Assembly (NCBI RefSeq): GCF_030848395.1
Contig: NZ_JAVDBT010000017.1
Span: 1-64,000 of the forward strand
Source: Pseudogemmobacter lacusdianii
GTDB taxonomy: Bacteria > Pseudomonadota > Alphaproteobacteria > Rhodobacterales > Rhodobacteraceae
Length of the DNA: 64,000 nucleotides
Reading direction: 5' to 3'
Made by a program: the position numbers and the translations under genes. Positions 1 through 7,814 of this stretch are shown here, in pieces (position 1 is the first letter of the stretch; each line of letters begins with the position of its first letter). The notes beneath the pieces were generated by a model. It ran no database searches. It was not told where the DNA came from and saw nothing but the letters and a program-made list of their open reading frames with translations.

Positions 1-104
1 TTGTCTAGCGCTCGGATACAGGCGATCTTCACCTCAAACGACACGCCACTTGGGGAATGCAGGTTAAGCTCTTTCCATTTGCCTTCGATTTGATCCCAGT
101 TCAT
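1..104 (-). CDS. CsbD-like protein start, cut by window edge
   Basis: The minus strand from an ATG at 104 reads MNWDQIEGKWKEL, the hallmark N-terminus of CsbD-family general stress proteins, which are small hydrophilic proteins often controlled by the general stress sigma factor. After about 13 residues the reading (NLHSPSGVSFEVK...) no longer resembles the family, where KGKxKEKWGKLTDDD is expected, and no other frame restores it. The gene may therefore be truncated or rearranged, or only its start may be original. It continues beyond base 1. A weak EcfG-like promoter lies about 30 bases upstream. Identity of the first residues is fairly clear; integrity of the gene is doubtful. Confidence 0.4.
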   Translation of the reverse strand, partial: MNWDQIEGKWKELNLHSPSGVSFEVKIACIRALD

Positions 105-140
105 CGGGTCATCCTTCCAAATGTGATTGCCATTGCAAGA

Positions 141-167
141 AGAACCCCCAGCTGGCGCATAGGTTCC
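141..167 (-). promoter_or_regulatory. Weak EcfG-type promoter for the CsbD-like gene
   Basis: On the minus strand GGAAC (167-163) is followed after 16 bases by GGTTCT (146-141). The -35 is perfect; the -10 has GGTT where CGTT is the consensus. It would start transcription about 30 bases before the CsbD-like ATG, a normal spacing. CsbD genes are frequent general stress targets in alphaproteobacteria, which supports the call. Confidence 0.4.
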
Positions 168-299
168 GAAGCGGTGCGGGTTCGGCAAGATTGCCGAGCC
201 AATGCGCGATCTTGTGCCATATCGAAACGCAGCTCGGCGCAATTATGCCATGGGAGCGCGTTTCAAGCGCGGCGTAAACTGGAATGTGATCGTAGCACG

Positions 300-326
300 G
301 GAACCTGATCCGATCTGCCTCGTTAA
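300..326 (+). promoter_or_regulatory. EcfG-type promoter
   Basis: GGAAC (300-304), a 16-base spacer and CGTTAA (321-326) match the alphaproteobacterial EcfG consensus GGAAC-N16/17-CGTT. The predicted start near 333 leaves a leader of about 70 bases before the secreted-protein gene at 405. Confidence 0.7.
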
Positions 327-404
327 CTGCCGTAATCGCCGGACAGCCGCCTTTGGCACGACACGCTGACGCGGATCTCTGGCCTTGTTGATGTGGAGAT
401 AAAC

Positions 405-896
405 ATGATCACTCGTAAAGTTATTGCCGCCACGCTGCTTGCCACCCTTATGGGCGGGGCTGCCTATGCCAAGGTCGACCAAATCGCCAAAGTTGATGTC
501 ACCGTCGATTTGACGGCGATCCAGAACGAAAAGGCTGTCGCCTATTGGGGCAACATCGAGAAGGATCTTGAGGCTGCAATCGGCGCCCGCGTTGGCGATC
601 TGATGGCCGAAGAAGGCGCCGATGTCTTGGTCGATATTCGCGAAGTTGAGCTGGCCAATGCTTTTGAACGCGAATTGAACCTTGGCGATGCCGTGCTGGT
701 TGGCCAAGTCAATATCAACGATCAGACCGACAACTCCAACTATGATGCTTATGAGCTGAGCGTTTCGCTGGAAAATGCCGCGGTGATCCTACCCGAGGGC
801 ACGACGACGCTGATGCTCTCGACCACCGATACGGATGAAAGCTACCGCAAGCTGATTGACGCTTTCGCAGAGGGCGTTGTTTCGCGGCTGAAATAA
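405..896 (+). CDS. Secreted protein of unknown function, likely GSR-controlled
   Basis: A protein of 163 residues with a clear Sec signal peptide: MITRKV, a hydrophobic stretch, and a cut after AYA near residue 22. The mature part is acidic, has no cysteine and no motif that I recognise. The ATG at 405 is preferred over the one at 393 because a GGAGA ribosome site lies just upstream of 405 and the signal peptide then starts in the usual way. An EcfG-type promoter at 300-326 drives it, so it is probably a periplasmic or exported stress protein. An AT-rich stem-loop and a second hairpin follow it. The function is unknown. Confidence 0.75.
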   Translation: MITRKVIAATLLATLMGGAAYAKVDQIAKVDVTVDLTAIQNEKAVAYWGNIEKDLEAAIGARVGDLMAEEGADVLVDIREVELANAFERELNLGDAVLVGQVNINDQTDNSNYDAYELSVSLENAAVILPEGTTTLMLSTTDTDESYRKLIDAFAEGVVSRLK

Positions 897-910
897 GCCA
901 TGTCTTTGCA

Positions 911-960
911 ATAACTGAATTTATATTTCAGTTATAATGGGTCGCGCCTTAAGGTGCGGC
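911..960 (+). terminator. Two consecutive stem-loops, possible terminator
   Basis: ATAACTGAA (911-919) pairs with TTCAGTTAT (927-935). A second imperfect hairpin, built on GCGCCTTAAGGTGC, follows at about 941-960. The sequence after it (CCCCTTATTT) is only moderately T-rich, so this is a plausible but not textbook terminator for the secreted-protein gene. Confidence 0.4.
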
Positions 961-1155
961 CCCTTATTTGCAGTGTCACGAATTTTTGTCTCTCAATTGC
1001 AAAAATAATATCTTAAGGTAAGCTTCTTCTTGGAAAGTGGTACGGCGGGCCATCTTTCACTGTGTGGGTGTGACGATTTTGGCCATGTTTGATGCTGTTT
1101 CCGCTTTATGCGCGGGGTCCCTCGGTCGTGGGTGGATCGAATACTGGTGCGCTAT

Positions 1156-2925
1156 ATGAAGGCCTTCTTGGGGCGTAGACTTCCTTTTGTCGCCACGGTT
1201 GCAGCCGCATTGGTCGGCATCGGAATGACCAGCGCGGTTTATGTCGCCGAAGTGCGGCGGGCCGAGATTGAGTTCAACCGCGCGGCCGACCTTTCCGTTG
1301 AGATGATCATGACGCGGCTGCGTGAGCATCTGGTGCTGATCAAAGCGGCCAAAGGGCTGTTCGCCTCTGAGCGGGGCATGCTGGGCCGCGAGAAATTTCT
1401 GGTGTTCCTCAGCTCGGTCGGTTTGGACCAAGAGCTTGCCGGTGTGCTGGGCATTGGCGTGGCGCGGCTTGACCACGTGGAAGACACCTCCAATGTCGAG
1501 GCGCAGATCCAATCGCTTTATGGTGCACCGATCAAAGCCTATCCGATGACGGATCAGGATTTGAGGGCCACCATCGTTTTGCTTGAGCCGGTTGAGCGCG
1601 GCAATCTGGGTGCGATTGGCTATGATATGTACTCAAACCCGGTGCGGCGGGCGGCGATTGATCGCGCCATTCTGACCGGCGAGGCGGAGATGAGCGGCCC
1701 GGTGCGGCTGATCCAAGAGGCCAGCGGCGGTCAGAACTACGGCTTTTTGATCTTCTTGGCCTATTCCGGCATCATCACCGATGCGCGCCAAGACCGCACA
1801 GCACAGGCAATGGTCTATGCGCCGTTCCGAGGCGAGGATCTGGTCGATGCCGCGATGGGTGAGGCCAGCAACCTGCCGGTCGCCCTGCGCATCACTGACA
1901 CTGAATATCCCAATATGCCGCTCTTTTCCAGTGAGGCGCAGCCGACGGTGGGGGGGCTGCATGTGAGCCGTGAGGTCGCGGTGATGGGGCGGCAATGGCA
2001 GTTCGATATAGCCCAGACGTTGCCCACTCATTGGCAGCGCCATATTGGCTCTGTGCTGGTAGGGCTGATCTCCTTACTCTTTGCCGCAGCAACCGGCTTT
2101 GCCATCGCGGCGCGGCAACATGAGGCTGAGCAAGCCCGTGAAGTCGCCTCGGCCGCCTCTCGCGAGGTCGAGTATCGCAGCCTGCTGCTGCAAGAGATGA
2201 AACACCGGATTAAGAACCACATCGCCCGGATCCAATCCATCGCTCGTCAAAGCGCGCGTGGGGCGACGGACGTAAAGGCCTTTACCGAAAGCTTCGATGC
2301 CAGATTGCAAGCAATGGCGGCGGTACAAGAGTTCCTGGCCGGAACCGCGATGCCGCAGGCCGAACTGACGGCCATCTTGCGCAAAGAGCTGCAGCAGTGC
2401 CTTGATACCGATGAGGTGGCGCATCTGATCGACGGACCGGCAGTCTATCTGGATGAACGTCAGGCGCATGCCTTTGCTCTGGTGGTACATGAATTGGTGA
2501 CCAACGCTTTGAAATACGGTGGTCTTTCGGGTGGGCATCAGAACTTGAACGTGAAGTGGCAGGTGCTGCCAAAAACCGTAGAGGGTGCCGCGCCGCGTGA
2601 CGGGGCGGCCGCCGGGGCTGTGGGGGCAGAACTGGTCATGGACTGGATCGAGCACTTCCCGGTCAGCGACGAAAAGCTGCAAGCGGGGCTTGGCGGCAAG
2701 GGCTTTGGCTCGCGTTTGATCGAGGTGAGCTTGAAGAGTGAGCTTTCGGGCAGCATCACCCGTGAGCTGGCGTCGGACGGATTGCGGATCGCGCTGCGCT
2801 TCCCGCTAAATCCGGGCCAGCGACCCAATCGCAGCCCAGATCGCGCCGGCGCGCATAATGTCGGACGCCCGCTCGCTCGCCCCAGCGGGCGCGGCACTGA
2901 AGCGCAAGGGCCGTTGCCAAGCTAG
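1156..2925 (+). CDS. CHASE-domain HWE-family sensor histidine kinase
   Basis: A membrane sensor kinase of about 589 residues. A first membrane segment near residues 10-30 is followed by a periplasmic CHASE-like domain, a second membrane segment near residue 315, and a cytoplasmic kinase core. The H-box reads MKHRIKNHIARIQSIA, with the phosphoacceptor at about H350. The N-box HELVTNALKYG is intact (about N450), WIE matches the HWE signature, and the G-box GLGGKGFGSRL is intact. It lies convergent with phyR, and HWE/HisKA_2 kinases are the known inputs to PhyR, so it is a candidate activating kinase of the general stress response. The ATG at 1156 is preferred because the membrane segment follows directly; earlier starts at 1108 or the GTG at 1147 cannot be excluded. 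Confidence 0.85.
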   Translation: MKAFLGRRLPFVATVAAALVGIGMTSAVYVAEVRRAEIEFNRAADLSVEMIMTRLREHLVLIKAAKGLFASERGMLGREKFLVFLSSVGLDQELAGVLGIGVARLDHVEDTSNVEAQIQSLYGAPIKAYPMTDQDLRATIVLLEPVERGNLGAIGYDMYSNPVRRAAIDRAILTGEAEMSGPVRLIQEASGGQNYGFLIFLAYSGIITDARQDRTAQAMVYAPFRGEDLVDAAMGEASNLPVALRITDTEYPNMPLFSSEAQPTVGGLHVSREVAVMGRQWQFDIAQTLPTHWQRHIGSVLVGLISLLFAAATGFAIAARQHEAEQAREVASAASREVEYRSLLLQEMKHRIKNHIARIQSIARQSARGATDVKAFTESFDARLQAMAAVQEFLAGTAMPQAELTAILRKELQQCLDTDEVAHLIDGPAVYLDERQAHAFALVVHELVTNALKYGGLSGGHQNLNVKWQVLPKTVEGAAPRDGAAAGAVGAELVMDWIEHFPVSDEKLQAGLGGKGFGSRLIEVSLKSELSGSITRELASDGLRIALRFPLNPGQRPNRSPDRAGAHNVGRPLARPSGRGTEAQGPLPS

Positions 2926-3054
2926 CTTTGCTTAGGAATGCCGGTAATGCTGCAAATCCCTGACCGCAGCCCTGCATGTCCTATGAATGGGGCGCGGCCG
3001 GGAAGGGCGCGACGCACCCCGCCCGAACCTTCGTGCTCGACCTGACCGAGGGAC

Positions 3055-3864
3055 TTAGACCGCCAGCGTATCGGTCGACGCGAAGAACATTGCCTGACTG
3101 ACCGCCGAGCGGATTTGCTCTTCGGTATAGGGCTTGTTGATCAAGAAAGCAGGCTCGGGCCGCTCACCGGTCAAAAGCCGCTCGGGGAAGGCGGTGATGA
3201 AGATCACCGGCAAAGCGCCGAACTGCGCCAGGATCTCATTCACCGCCTCAACGCCCGAGGAGTTATCGGCCAGTTGAATATCGGCCAAGATCAGATCGGG
3301 GCGGTCGGTTGCGGCCATGCTCACCGCCTCGGCATGCGTGCGGGCATTGCCGGTGACCCGGTGGCCCATCGTCTCGACGATATCTGCGATGTCCATCGCG
3401 ATGATCGCCTCATCCTCAATCACCAGCACCGAGCCGCGCACCGAGGCTTCCATTTCCCGCAAAGCAATCTCCACCAGATGATTGGCCTCATCGCCGTCGA
3501 TCCCCATGATCGCAGCAATCTGGTCGGTGTCAAAACCTTCGATGGTTTTCAACAGCAAAGCTTCGCGCGAATTATGCGTCAGCGCCGCCAGATGCGATTG
3601 GGCGCGGCCGGACACGCCATTGTCCGCTTCGCCAGTCGGTGCGCCCGAGCTGTTCCAGATCGAGTGCATAATTGCAAAAAGCGCCAAGCGGCTGTCGGGA
3701 TGATTGGCGACCAGATTGGGGTCGGCCAACACCGATTCAAGTACAGCTACAGCATAAGAATCTCCGCTGCTCTGATTGCCGGTCAGCGCACGCGCATAGC
3801 GCCGCAGATAGGGCAAATGGCGCGCAACCTTGGTGGACAGGTCGTTGGCATCCTCAGCGATCAT
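3055..3864 (-). CDS. phyR: PhyR, general stress response anti-anti-sigma regulator
   Basis: A protein of 269 residues with the PhyR architecture: an N-terminal EcfG-like sigma domain (about 1-135) and a C-terminal receiver domain (about 143-262). The receiver has the acidic pair E150/D151, phosphoacceptor D195 in LILADIQ, T224 and K244 (NKPYT). When phosphorylated, PhyR binds NepR and releases EcfG. The sigma-like part lacks the promoter-binding features of a real sigma factor, as in the family. It is divergent from nepR-ecfG, and an EcfG promoter with the exact consensus GGAAC-N16-CGTTTG reads into it, giving positive feedback. Confidence 0.95.
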   Translation of the reverse strand: MIAEDANDLSTKVARHLPYLRRYARALTGNQSSGDSYAVAVLESVLADPNLVANHPDSRLALFAIMHSIWNSSGAPTGEADNGVSGRAQSHLAALTHNSREALLLKTIEGFDTDQIAAIMGIDGDEANHLVEIALREMEASVRGSVLVIEDEAIIAMDIADIVETMGHRVTGNARTHAEAVSMAATDRPDLILADIQLADNSSGVEAVNEILAQFGALPVIFITAFPERLLTGERPEPAFLINKPYTEEQIRSAVSQAMFFASTDTLAV

Positions 3865-3902
3865 CTCAGCTCCAATTTATTTTGCTGTTTAGCGATCTTG
3901 TG

Positions 3903-3929
3903 GGAACCAAACGCTTGCGAGAGCGTATG
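3903..3929 (+). promoter_or_regulatory. EcfG-type promoter for nepR-ecfG
   Basis: GGAAC (3903-3907), a 16-base spacer and CGTATG (3924-3929). The predicted start near 3936 lies about 24 bases before the nepR ATG. It occupies the same bases as the oppositely directed phyR promoter because the whole 32-base stretch 3903-3934 is a near-palindrome (13 of 16 positions symmetrical). Confidence 0.75.
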
Positions 3930-3934
3930 GTTCC
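3908..3934 (-). promoter_or_regulatory. EcfG-type promoter for phyR
   Basis: On the minus strand GGAAC (3934-3930), a 16-base spacer and CGTTTG (3913-3908) form a perfect EcfG consensus. The predicted start near 3901 lies about 37 bases before the phyR ATG. Confidence 0.8.
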
Positions 3935-3959
3935 ACACAGATCGCAGGAATGTGGACCA

Positions 3960-4145
3960 ATGTCGAGCGAGCAGGACAAAGAGACAACGCGGCGCTTGGC
4001 CATCCGCGCCCAGATTGATGAGAATTTGAAACGCGTTTATGCGCGCACCGCCTCGGAAGAATTGCCGGATAGATTCAAAGATTTACTTGCACAGCTTAAA
4101 GCAAAAGACAGTTCCGGCGAGCCCGGTAAAGGGGGCGGCTCTTGA
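3960..4145 (+). CDS. nepR: NepR anti-sigma factor
   Basis: A 61-residue protein whose centre, from IDENLKRVYART to LPDRFKDLLAQL, is the two-helix NepR core that clamps EcfG and is in turn captured by phosphorylated PhyR. The tail is short and Gly/Ser-rich. The ATG at 3960 fits the family length and sits just downstream of the EcfG promoter. The stop overlaps the TTG start of ecfG (TTGA), so antisigma and sigma factor are probably translationally coupled. Family, size and neighbours all agree. Confidence 0.93.
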   Translation: MSSEQDKETTRRLAIRAQIDENLKRVYARTASEELPDRFKDLLAQLKAKDSSGEPGKGGGS

Positions 4146-4720
4146 GTGTCGAGTTGGCAGCCGCTTCCCCAGATCCACGTGACGGACTTGCATTGGCCAT
4201 CCCGCGGCTTCGCGCTTTCGCAATCAGTTTGACCCGTGATGTCTCTTCGGCCGATGATTTGGTTCAAGATACAATCCTTAAGGCATGGGCAAATATGGAT
4301 AAATTTGACCCAGGCAGCAATCTGGATGCTTGGCTCTTTACCATTCTGCGCAACACTTTTTATTCCAGCCTGCGTAAAACTCGGCGTGAAGTGCAAGACA
4401 GCGATGGCGCATTTGCCGCCACACTTTCGGTCAAACCGGCGCATGACAGCCGTCTCGCGATGAAGGATTTTCAGCGTGCCTTTGATCAGCTAAGCCCTGA
4501 GCACCGTGAAGTGCTGACATTGGTTGGCGCCTCGGGGTTTTCTTGCGAAGAGGCGGCGGGCATGATGAATGTGGCGGTTGGTACCGTTAAAAGTCGGGCC
4601 AGCCGCGCCAGAAAGCGGCTGACCGAGCTTTTGCAGCTTGAAGAGGGTGAAGACATGTTCTCGGGCACGGATCGCGCCACGGAAGCTGTTGTCCTACGGG
4701 CATCGACGGCCGTCAGTTGA
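4142..4720 (+). CDS. ecfG: EcfG general stress sigma factor
   Basis: A 192-residue ECF sigma factor with region 2 at about residues 20-85 (DLVQDTILKAW, then DAWLFTILRNTFYS) and region 4 at about 110-165 (LSPEHREVLTLVGASGFS, then AVGTVKSRASRARKRL). It directs RNA polymerase to GGAAC/CGTT promoters, of which several lie in this window. The start is a TTG at 4142 inside the nepR stop (TTGA); no ATG lies near and the alignment to the family begins right after it. Its own stop overlaps the next kinase gene in the same TTGA manner. Confidence 0.93.
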   Translation: MSVELAAASPDPRDGLALAIPRLRAFAISLTRDVSSADDLVQDTILKAWANMDKFDPGSNLDAWLFTILRNTFYSSLRKTRREVQDSDGAFAATLSVKPAHDSRLAMKDFQRAFDQLSPEHREVLTLVGASGFSCEEAAGMMNVAVGTVKSRASRARKRLTELLQLEEGEDMFSGTDRATEAVVLRASTAVS

Positions 4721-6417
4721 GTTGGCGGCGCAAATCCCGGTTCTCGGCCAGCTCATTGGGCGTGTTGCTGGGATCCACGCTGGTCATGGCGCTTTTGCCA
4801 TTGGGCATTCTGTCGATGGTGCAGACTTGGGTCTCGCTCGGGCAAGTGGACCAAGCCATATTGCATGGCATCGACGGCGCATCGCAGGCCGGGGTCAGCA
4901 AGCAGATTGAGCTGATCCAAGATGCACAATCGGCTGCGAGAACGATTTCTTACATCTTTTCGGTCGGCATGCCTTTGGACATCCAAAGTTGTAACAGCCG
5001 TATGAAAGCGGTGGTCGATGAGATGCCGCAGGCCACTTTGGTGACGATGATCACGACCGAGGGCGAAATTGAATGCGCTTCCTCTGACGAGTTCGACAAA
5101 ATTGCAGCCGAGCCAGCCTTGCTGGATTTGCCGCAAAAGCCTGACCTGTCTTTGACCTATATCCCGCAGGGGCCAATTTCGGGCAAGCCGGTGATCATGG
5201 TTGGTGTGCCGGTGATTGATGCGCAAGGGCGCCAGATGGGCGCGGTGGCGCTGATGCTTATTCAGCAAGCCATCACCCCCGCAGCCTACCAAAGCGATTA
5301 TGGGCTGTGGCAGGCCGTCCTTACGGCAACATATACGTCTGAAGGCGTGCTTTTGGCCGCGGACAGGCCGGTCGAGGAGATCCCCGCACTGCTTCCGGCC
5401 AACTTGCAGCTGAATGCGCTGGGCGGTAGCGTTGGAGAGCCTTACTACAGCTACGGCACTGATGGGCAGCGCCGCATTGTCTCGATCACGCGGGTTGCAG
5501 ATGATGTGAATCTGCTGGCGATCTGGGAACAAGAACACGGTGCTTCGGCTTGGGCCTCGCGGGTGATCCCCTATCTTTTGCCCGCGCTAACTTGGGCCGC
5601 CGCCTTGATCGCAGCGTATATTGCCTCGCAGCGGCTGGTAGTGCGCCATGTGCGGGCTTTGGCGCGCGCGATGACCGCCTATATGTCGCATCGCAAGCGC
5701 GAGACGGTGCCCGGCATCGCGGACTCGCCGGCCGAGATACAGCGGCTGCACGGTGTTTATGCCGAGTTGATCGCTGCGATTGAGCAGGATGAGGCCGAGT
5801 TGGAGAACTTGCTTGTCGACAAAGACAGGCTCTTGCGTGAGGTGCATCATCGCAGTGGCAACAGCCTGCAAATCATCGCTTCGGTTTTGCGCATGTATCG
5901 GCGCGAAAGCGGCGATCCGGCGCTGCGCGGCGTGCTGGACGGGCTGATCAACCGGGTGATTGCTTTGTCTTCCACCCACACCAGCCTTTACGGTCTGGAA
6001 GGGCGGCAGGATGTGCCGATGGATGCCGTGCTGAATGCCGTCATCCACCGGCTGAAAGAGATCCACGGCATCCCCATTGGCTCGGCCCGCAAACAATTCC
6101 AACCGATCACCTTGCCCGCGCAAGCCGCGATCCCGTTGGCCCTGGCTCTGGCTGAGACGGTGAGCTGCTTCTTTGGTGCCAAAGATCAGATGAAGGGCGG
6201 CGTCGATGTGGCGCTGGATGTGCAGGGGCAGGATATCAGGCTTTATGTTGAGGGCCCCAACGTGCCCGAGTTCCAGCCCGAAACAACGCATGGGCTTGCC
6301 TCACTGCCACGCCGGATGCTGACGCAGTTTGCTGGCCAATTGCGCGGCCGTGTGGTGACGCGGATCGCGGATAACCGTTCGATGGTTGAACTGACCTTCC
6401 CGCGCAACTTGCATTGA
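4717..6417 (+). CDS. PhyP-like HisKA_2 sensor protein with degenerate ATPase domain
   Basis: A 566-residue membrane sensor translated from a TTG that overlaps the ecfG stop. Membrane segments near residues 12-35 and 285-310 flank a periplasmic sensor domain, and a HAMP-like linker follows. The H-box reads REVHHRSGNSLQ (H377/H378), where the family has VKNN in place of SGNS. The ATP-binding domain is strongly altered: the N-box (expected ELVTNALKHA) reads ETVSCFFGAKD and has no asparagine, the DxG loop is replaced by VEGPNVPE, and the G-box has no GxG. It is therefore unlikely to be an ordinary autokinase. Kinase-like proteins at GSR loci can act as PhyR phosphatases (PhyP in Sphingomonas), and the location fits such a role; that role is inference. 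Confidence 0.8.
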   Translation: MSWRRKSRFSASSLGVLLGSTLVMALLPLGILSMVQTWVSLGQVDQAILHGIDGASQAGVSKQIELIQDAQSAARTISYIFSVGMPLDIQSCNSRMKAVVDEMPQATLVTMITTEGEIECASSDEFDKIAAEPALLDLPQKPDLSLTYIPQGPISGKPVIMVGVPVIDAQGRQMGAVALMLIQQAITPAAYQSDYGLWQAVLTATYTSEGVLLAADRPVEEIPALLPANLQLNALGGSVGEPYYSYGTDGQRRIVSITRVADDVNLLAIWEQEHGASAWASRVIPYLLPALTWAAALIAAYIASQRLVVRHVRALARAMTAYMSHRKRETVPGIADSPAEIQRLHGVYAELIAAIEQDEAELENLLVDKDRLLREVHHRSGNSLQIIASVLRMYRRESGDPALRGVLDGLINRVIALSSTHTSLYGLEGRQDVPMDAVLNAVIHRLKEIHGIPIGSARKQFQPITLPAQAAIPLALALAETVSCFFGAKDQMKGGVDVALDVQGQDIRLYVEGPNVPEFQPETTHGLASLPRRMLTQFAGQLRGRVVTRIADNRSMVELTFPRNLH

Positions 6418-6465
6418 CGCGGTCTGAAATTTCCGCCTGCGCACGCAATTTTCGAAGCGATCACG

Positions 6466-6492
6466 GGAACTTGGCTTTCGCATTGGCGTTAA
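6466..6492 (+). promoter_or_regulatory. EcfG-type promoter for the DUF1328 gene
   Basis: GGAAC (6466-6470), a 16-base spacer and CGTTAA (6487-6492). The predicted start near 6499 gives a leader of about 50 bases before the ATG at 6551. Confidence 0.72.
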
Positions 6493-6550
6493 GCTTTCAG
6501 TTCTGGCGTGCGCTTTCCCAAGGTCACGCCTTTTGTGAAGGGAGCGTTAC

Positions 6551-6726
6551 ATGTTGGGTTGGGCCATCACTTTTCTGATCATCGCCATCATCGCGGGTAT
6601 CCTTGGCTTTGGCGGCATCGCCGGGACCTCGGCCGGGATTGCGCAGATCTTGTTCTTCATCTTCTTGGTATCTTCTTGGTGCTGTTCGTCCTGTCGCTCA
6701 TTGGCCGCGTGATGCGTCGCGGTTGA
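6551..6726 (+). pseudogene. DUF1328 small membrane protein, frameshifted by tandem duplication
   Basis: The start [20 protein letters not shown] and the following [15 protein letters not shown] are typical of DUF1328 membrane proteins of about 54 residues. At 6659-6680 the 11-base unit ATCTTCTTGGT occurs twice in tandem, which shifts the frame. As written the gene ends at 6712 with an unrelated tail (SSWCCSSC...). Removing one copy restores [19 protein letters not shown] and the stop at 6724-6726. The EcfG promoter at 6466-6492 and the terminator at 6729-6773 are intact, so the break looks recent or reversible. An assembly error is possible, but clean 11-base tandem duplications are more typical of slipped replication. 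Confidence 0.85.
6659..6680 (+). repeat. 11-bp perfect tandem duplication inside DUF1328 gene
   Basis: ATCTTCTTGGT at 6659-6669 is repeated without a gap at 6670-6680. One copy is needed for the conserved reading frame; the second causes the frameshift. Confidence 0.95.
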
Positions 6727-6728
6727 TA

Positions 6729-6773
6729 TTGAAGGGGGCGGGCGGGTCTCCCCAGCCGACCCTCCCCCTTCAA
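6729..6773 (+). terminator. Long GC-rich hairpin after DUF1328 gene
   Basis: TTGAAGGGGG (6729-6738) pairs with CCCCCTTCAA (6764-6773), and the stem extends inward with few mismatches. No long T-run follows on either strand, so it may act as a transcript-stabilising or weak termination structure. Confidence 0.6.
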
Positions 6774-6932
6774 CCCTGCTGCTGCGCAAGCCTAAAAGCC
6801 TCAAGACAGATCGCCAGGTGATATAGGCTCACTGGGTGATGATCTTTGCGTTTGGCGAGATGGTGCGGTGGGGAATATGCGCCGTGGCCGGATCAGCTGC
6901 GGCCAGGGTCCCCCAAATACGGGCGGCCAAGC

Positions 6933-7454
6933 TTACGGGCGGCCAAGTTGCCGTGCTCCAAGATGCGGGGGCTGCATCTGCGGCGCGCTCAGCTCAAGGG
7001 TGACGAGGATTCCATGCTGTGCCAGGCCGGGCGAGAGTCGTGTGAGAAACTCTTGCAGATTGGCAACCGCTGGCCCGTCGTCCAGCATCAGAGTGACCTG
7101 TGCTTGGCGGGGGCGGCGCAGGGCAGGAAGTAAGCTCAACAGCGCGCACATCATGGAAAACACCACCTCCGCCCGCGCGCCGTCACCGGCCAGGACCATC
7201 TGGTCCAGACCGCCTAAGGCGTCAATCTCTTGGTGCAGCCGTCCAAGCGAGCTGCTTTGGCGAAAATCAGTCCAGATCATCTGCGCGCCCGGCACCGCCA
7301 GCTCCGCCAGCGTCATGTCGACAATCTGACTACCCGCGACCAAAAGCACGGCATCGGCATTGTCCACGCGCTCTAAATCGATGCGAAAAAGCGCCTCGGC
7401 ATTGATCAAGACGACGGGACGGCGGGGGGGAGTTGGGGGGCTAGCCATCGTCAC
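6933..7454 (-). CDS. Unknown cytosolic protein, likely GSR-controlled
   Basis: A 173-residue protein with no signal peptide or membrane segment. Alternating hydrophobic strands (VVLINAE, AVLLVAG, MIWTDF, QVTLMLDDG, ILVTLEL) and helices suggest an alpha/beta fold with a Rossmann-like look, but no nucleotide-binding motif is evident and I do not recognise a family. ATG codons at 7454 and 7448 are both possible starts. An EcfG-type promoter (7611-7585, minus strand) lies about 120 bases upstream, which puts it among the probable stress-response targets around phyR. The C-terminal part is rich in Pro, Gln and Leu. The function is unknown. Confidence 0.65.
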   Translation of the reverse strand: MTMASPPTPPRRPVVLINAEALFRIDLERVDNADAVLLVAGSQIVDMTLAELAVPGAQMIWTDFRQSSSLGRLHQEIDALGGLDQMVLAGDGARAEVVFSMMCALLSLLPALRRPRQAQVTLMLDDGPAVANLQEFLTRLSPGLAQHGILVTLELSAPQMQPPHLGARQLGRP

Positions 7455-7584
7455 TTTCCCTCTTCAGCTGTAACTGCGGGCCGTTTTCGCCTTTGACCGA
7501 AGCCCACTGGGGGCCTAGTGGCGCGGGTTGCCTTTGGCATTGGCGGGTCCGTAGATCGCCGGTCCGGTGCTTTGCAGTTACCTC

Positions 7585-7611
7585 TTAACGCGGACCGATA
7601 GCCTAGGTTCC
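7585..7611 (-). promoter_or_regulatory. EcfG-type promoter for the unknown gene at 7454
   Basis: On the minus strand GGAAC (7611-7607), a 16-base spacer and CGTTAA (7590-7585). The predicted start near 7578 gives a leader of about 120 bases. Confidence 0.68.
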
Positions 7612-7786
7612 CAAGCTTAGCCCGATAACACCGGGAATAAAGGGGGCTGGCCCTGCAGAATTGGTGACGACCGACAGGAGGGGGGCCGCTATGGTGTGCG
7701 TTGTCTGATGCTTTTTTACGCTAAATCAGTATCTTAACAAATATGTATTGGGGCGGCCGATTTTGGTGCAAAGTCAGCAAGGCTGC

Positions 7787-7814
7787 GGAACCCAGCCGCG
7801 CGCGATGTCGTTAA
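7787..7814 (+). promoter_or_regulatory. EcfG-type promoter for AI-2E transporter gene
   Basis: GGAAC (7787-7791), a 17-base spacer and CGTTAA (7809-7814). Transcription would begin near 7821, after the possible GTG start at 7816, so the site also decides for the ATG at 7861. Confidence 0.7.
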
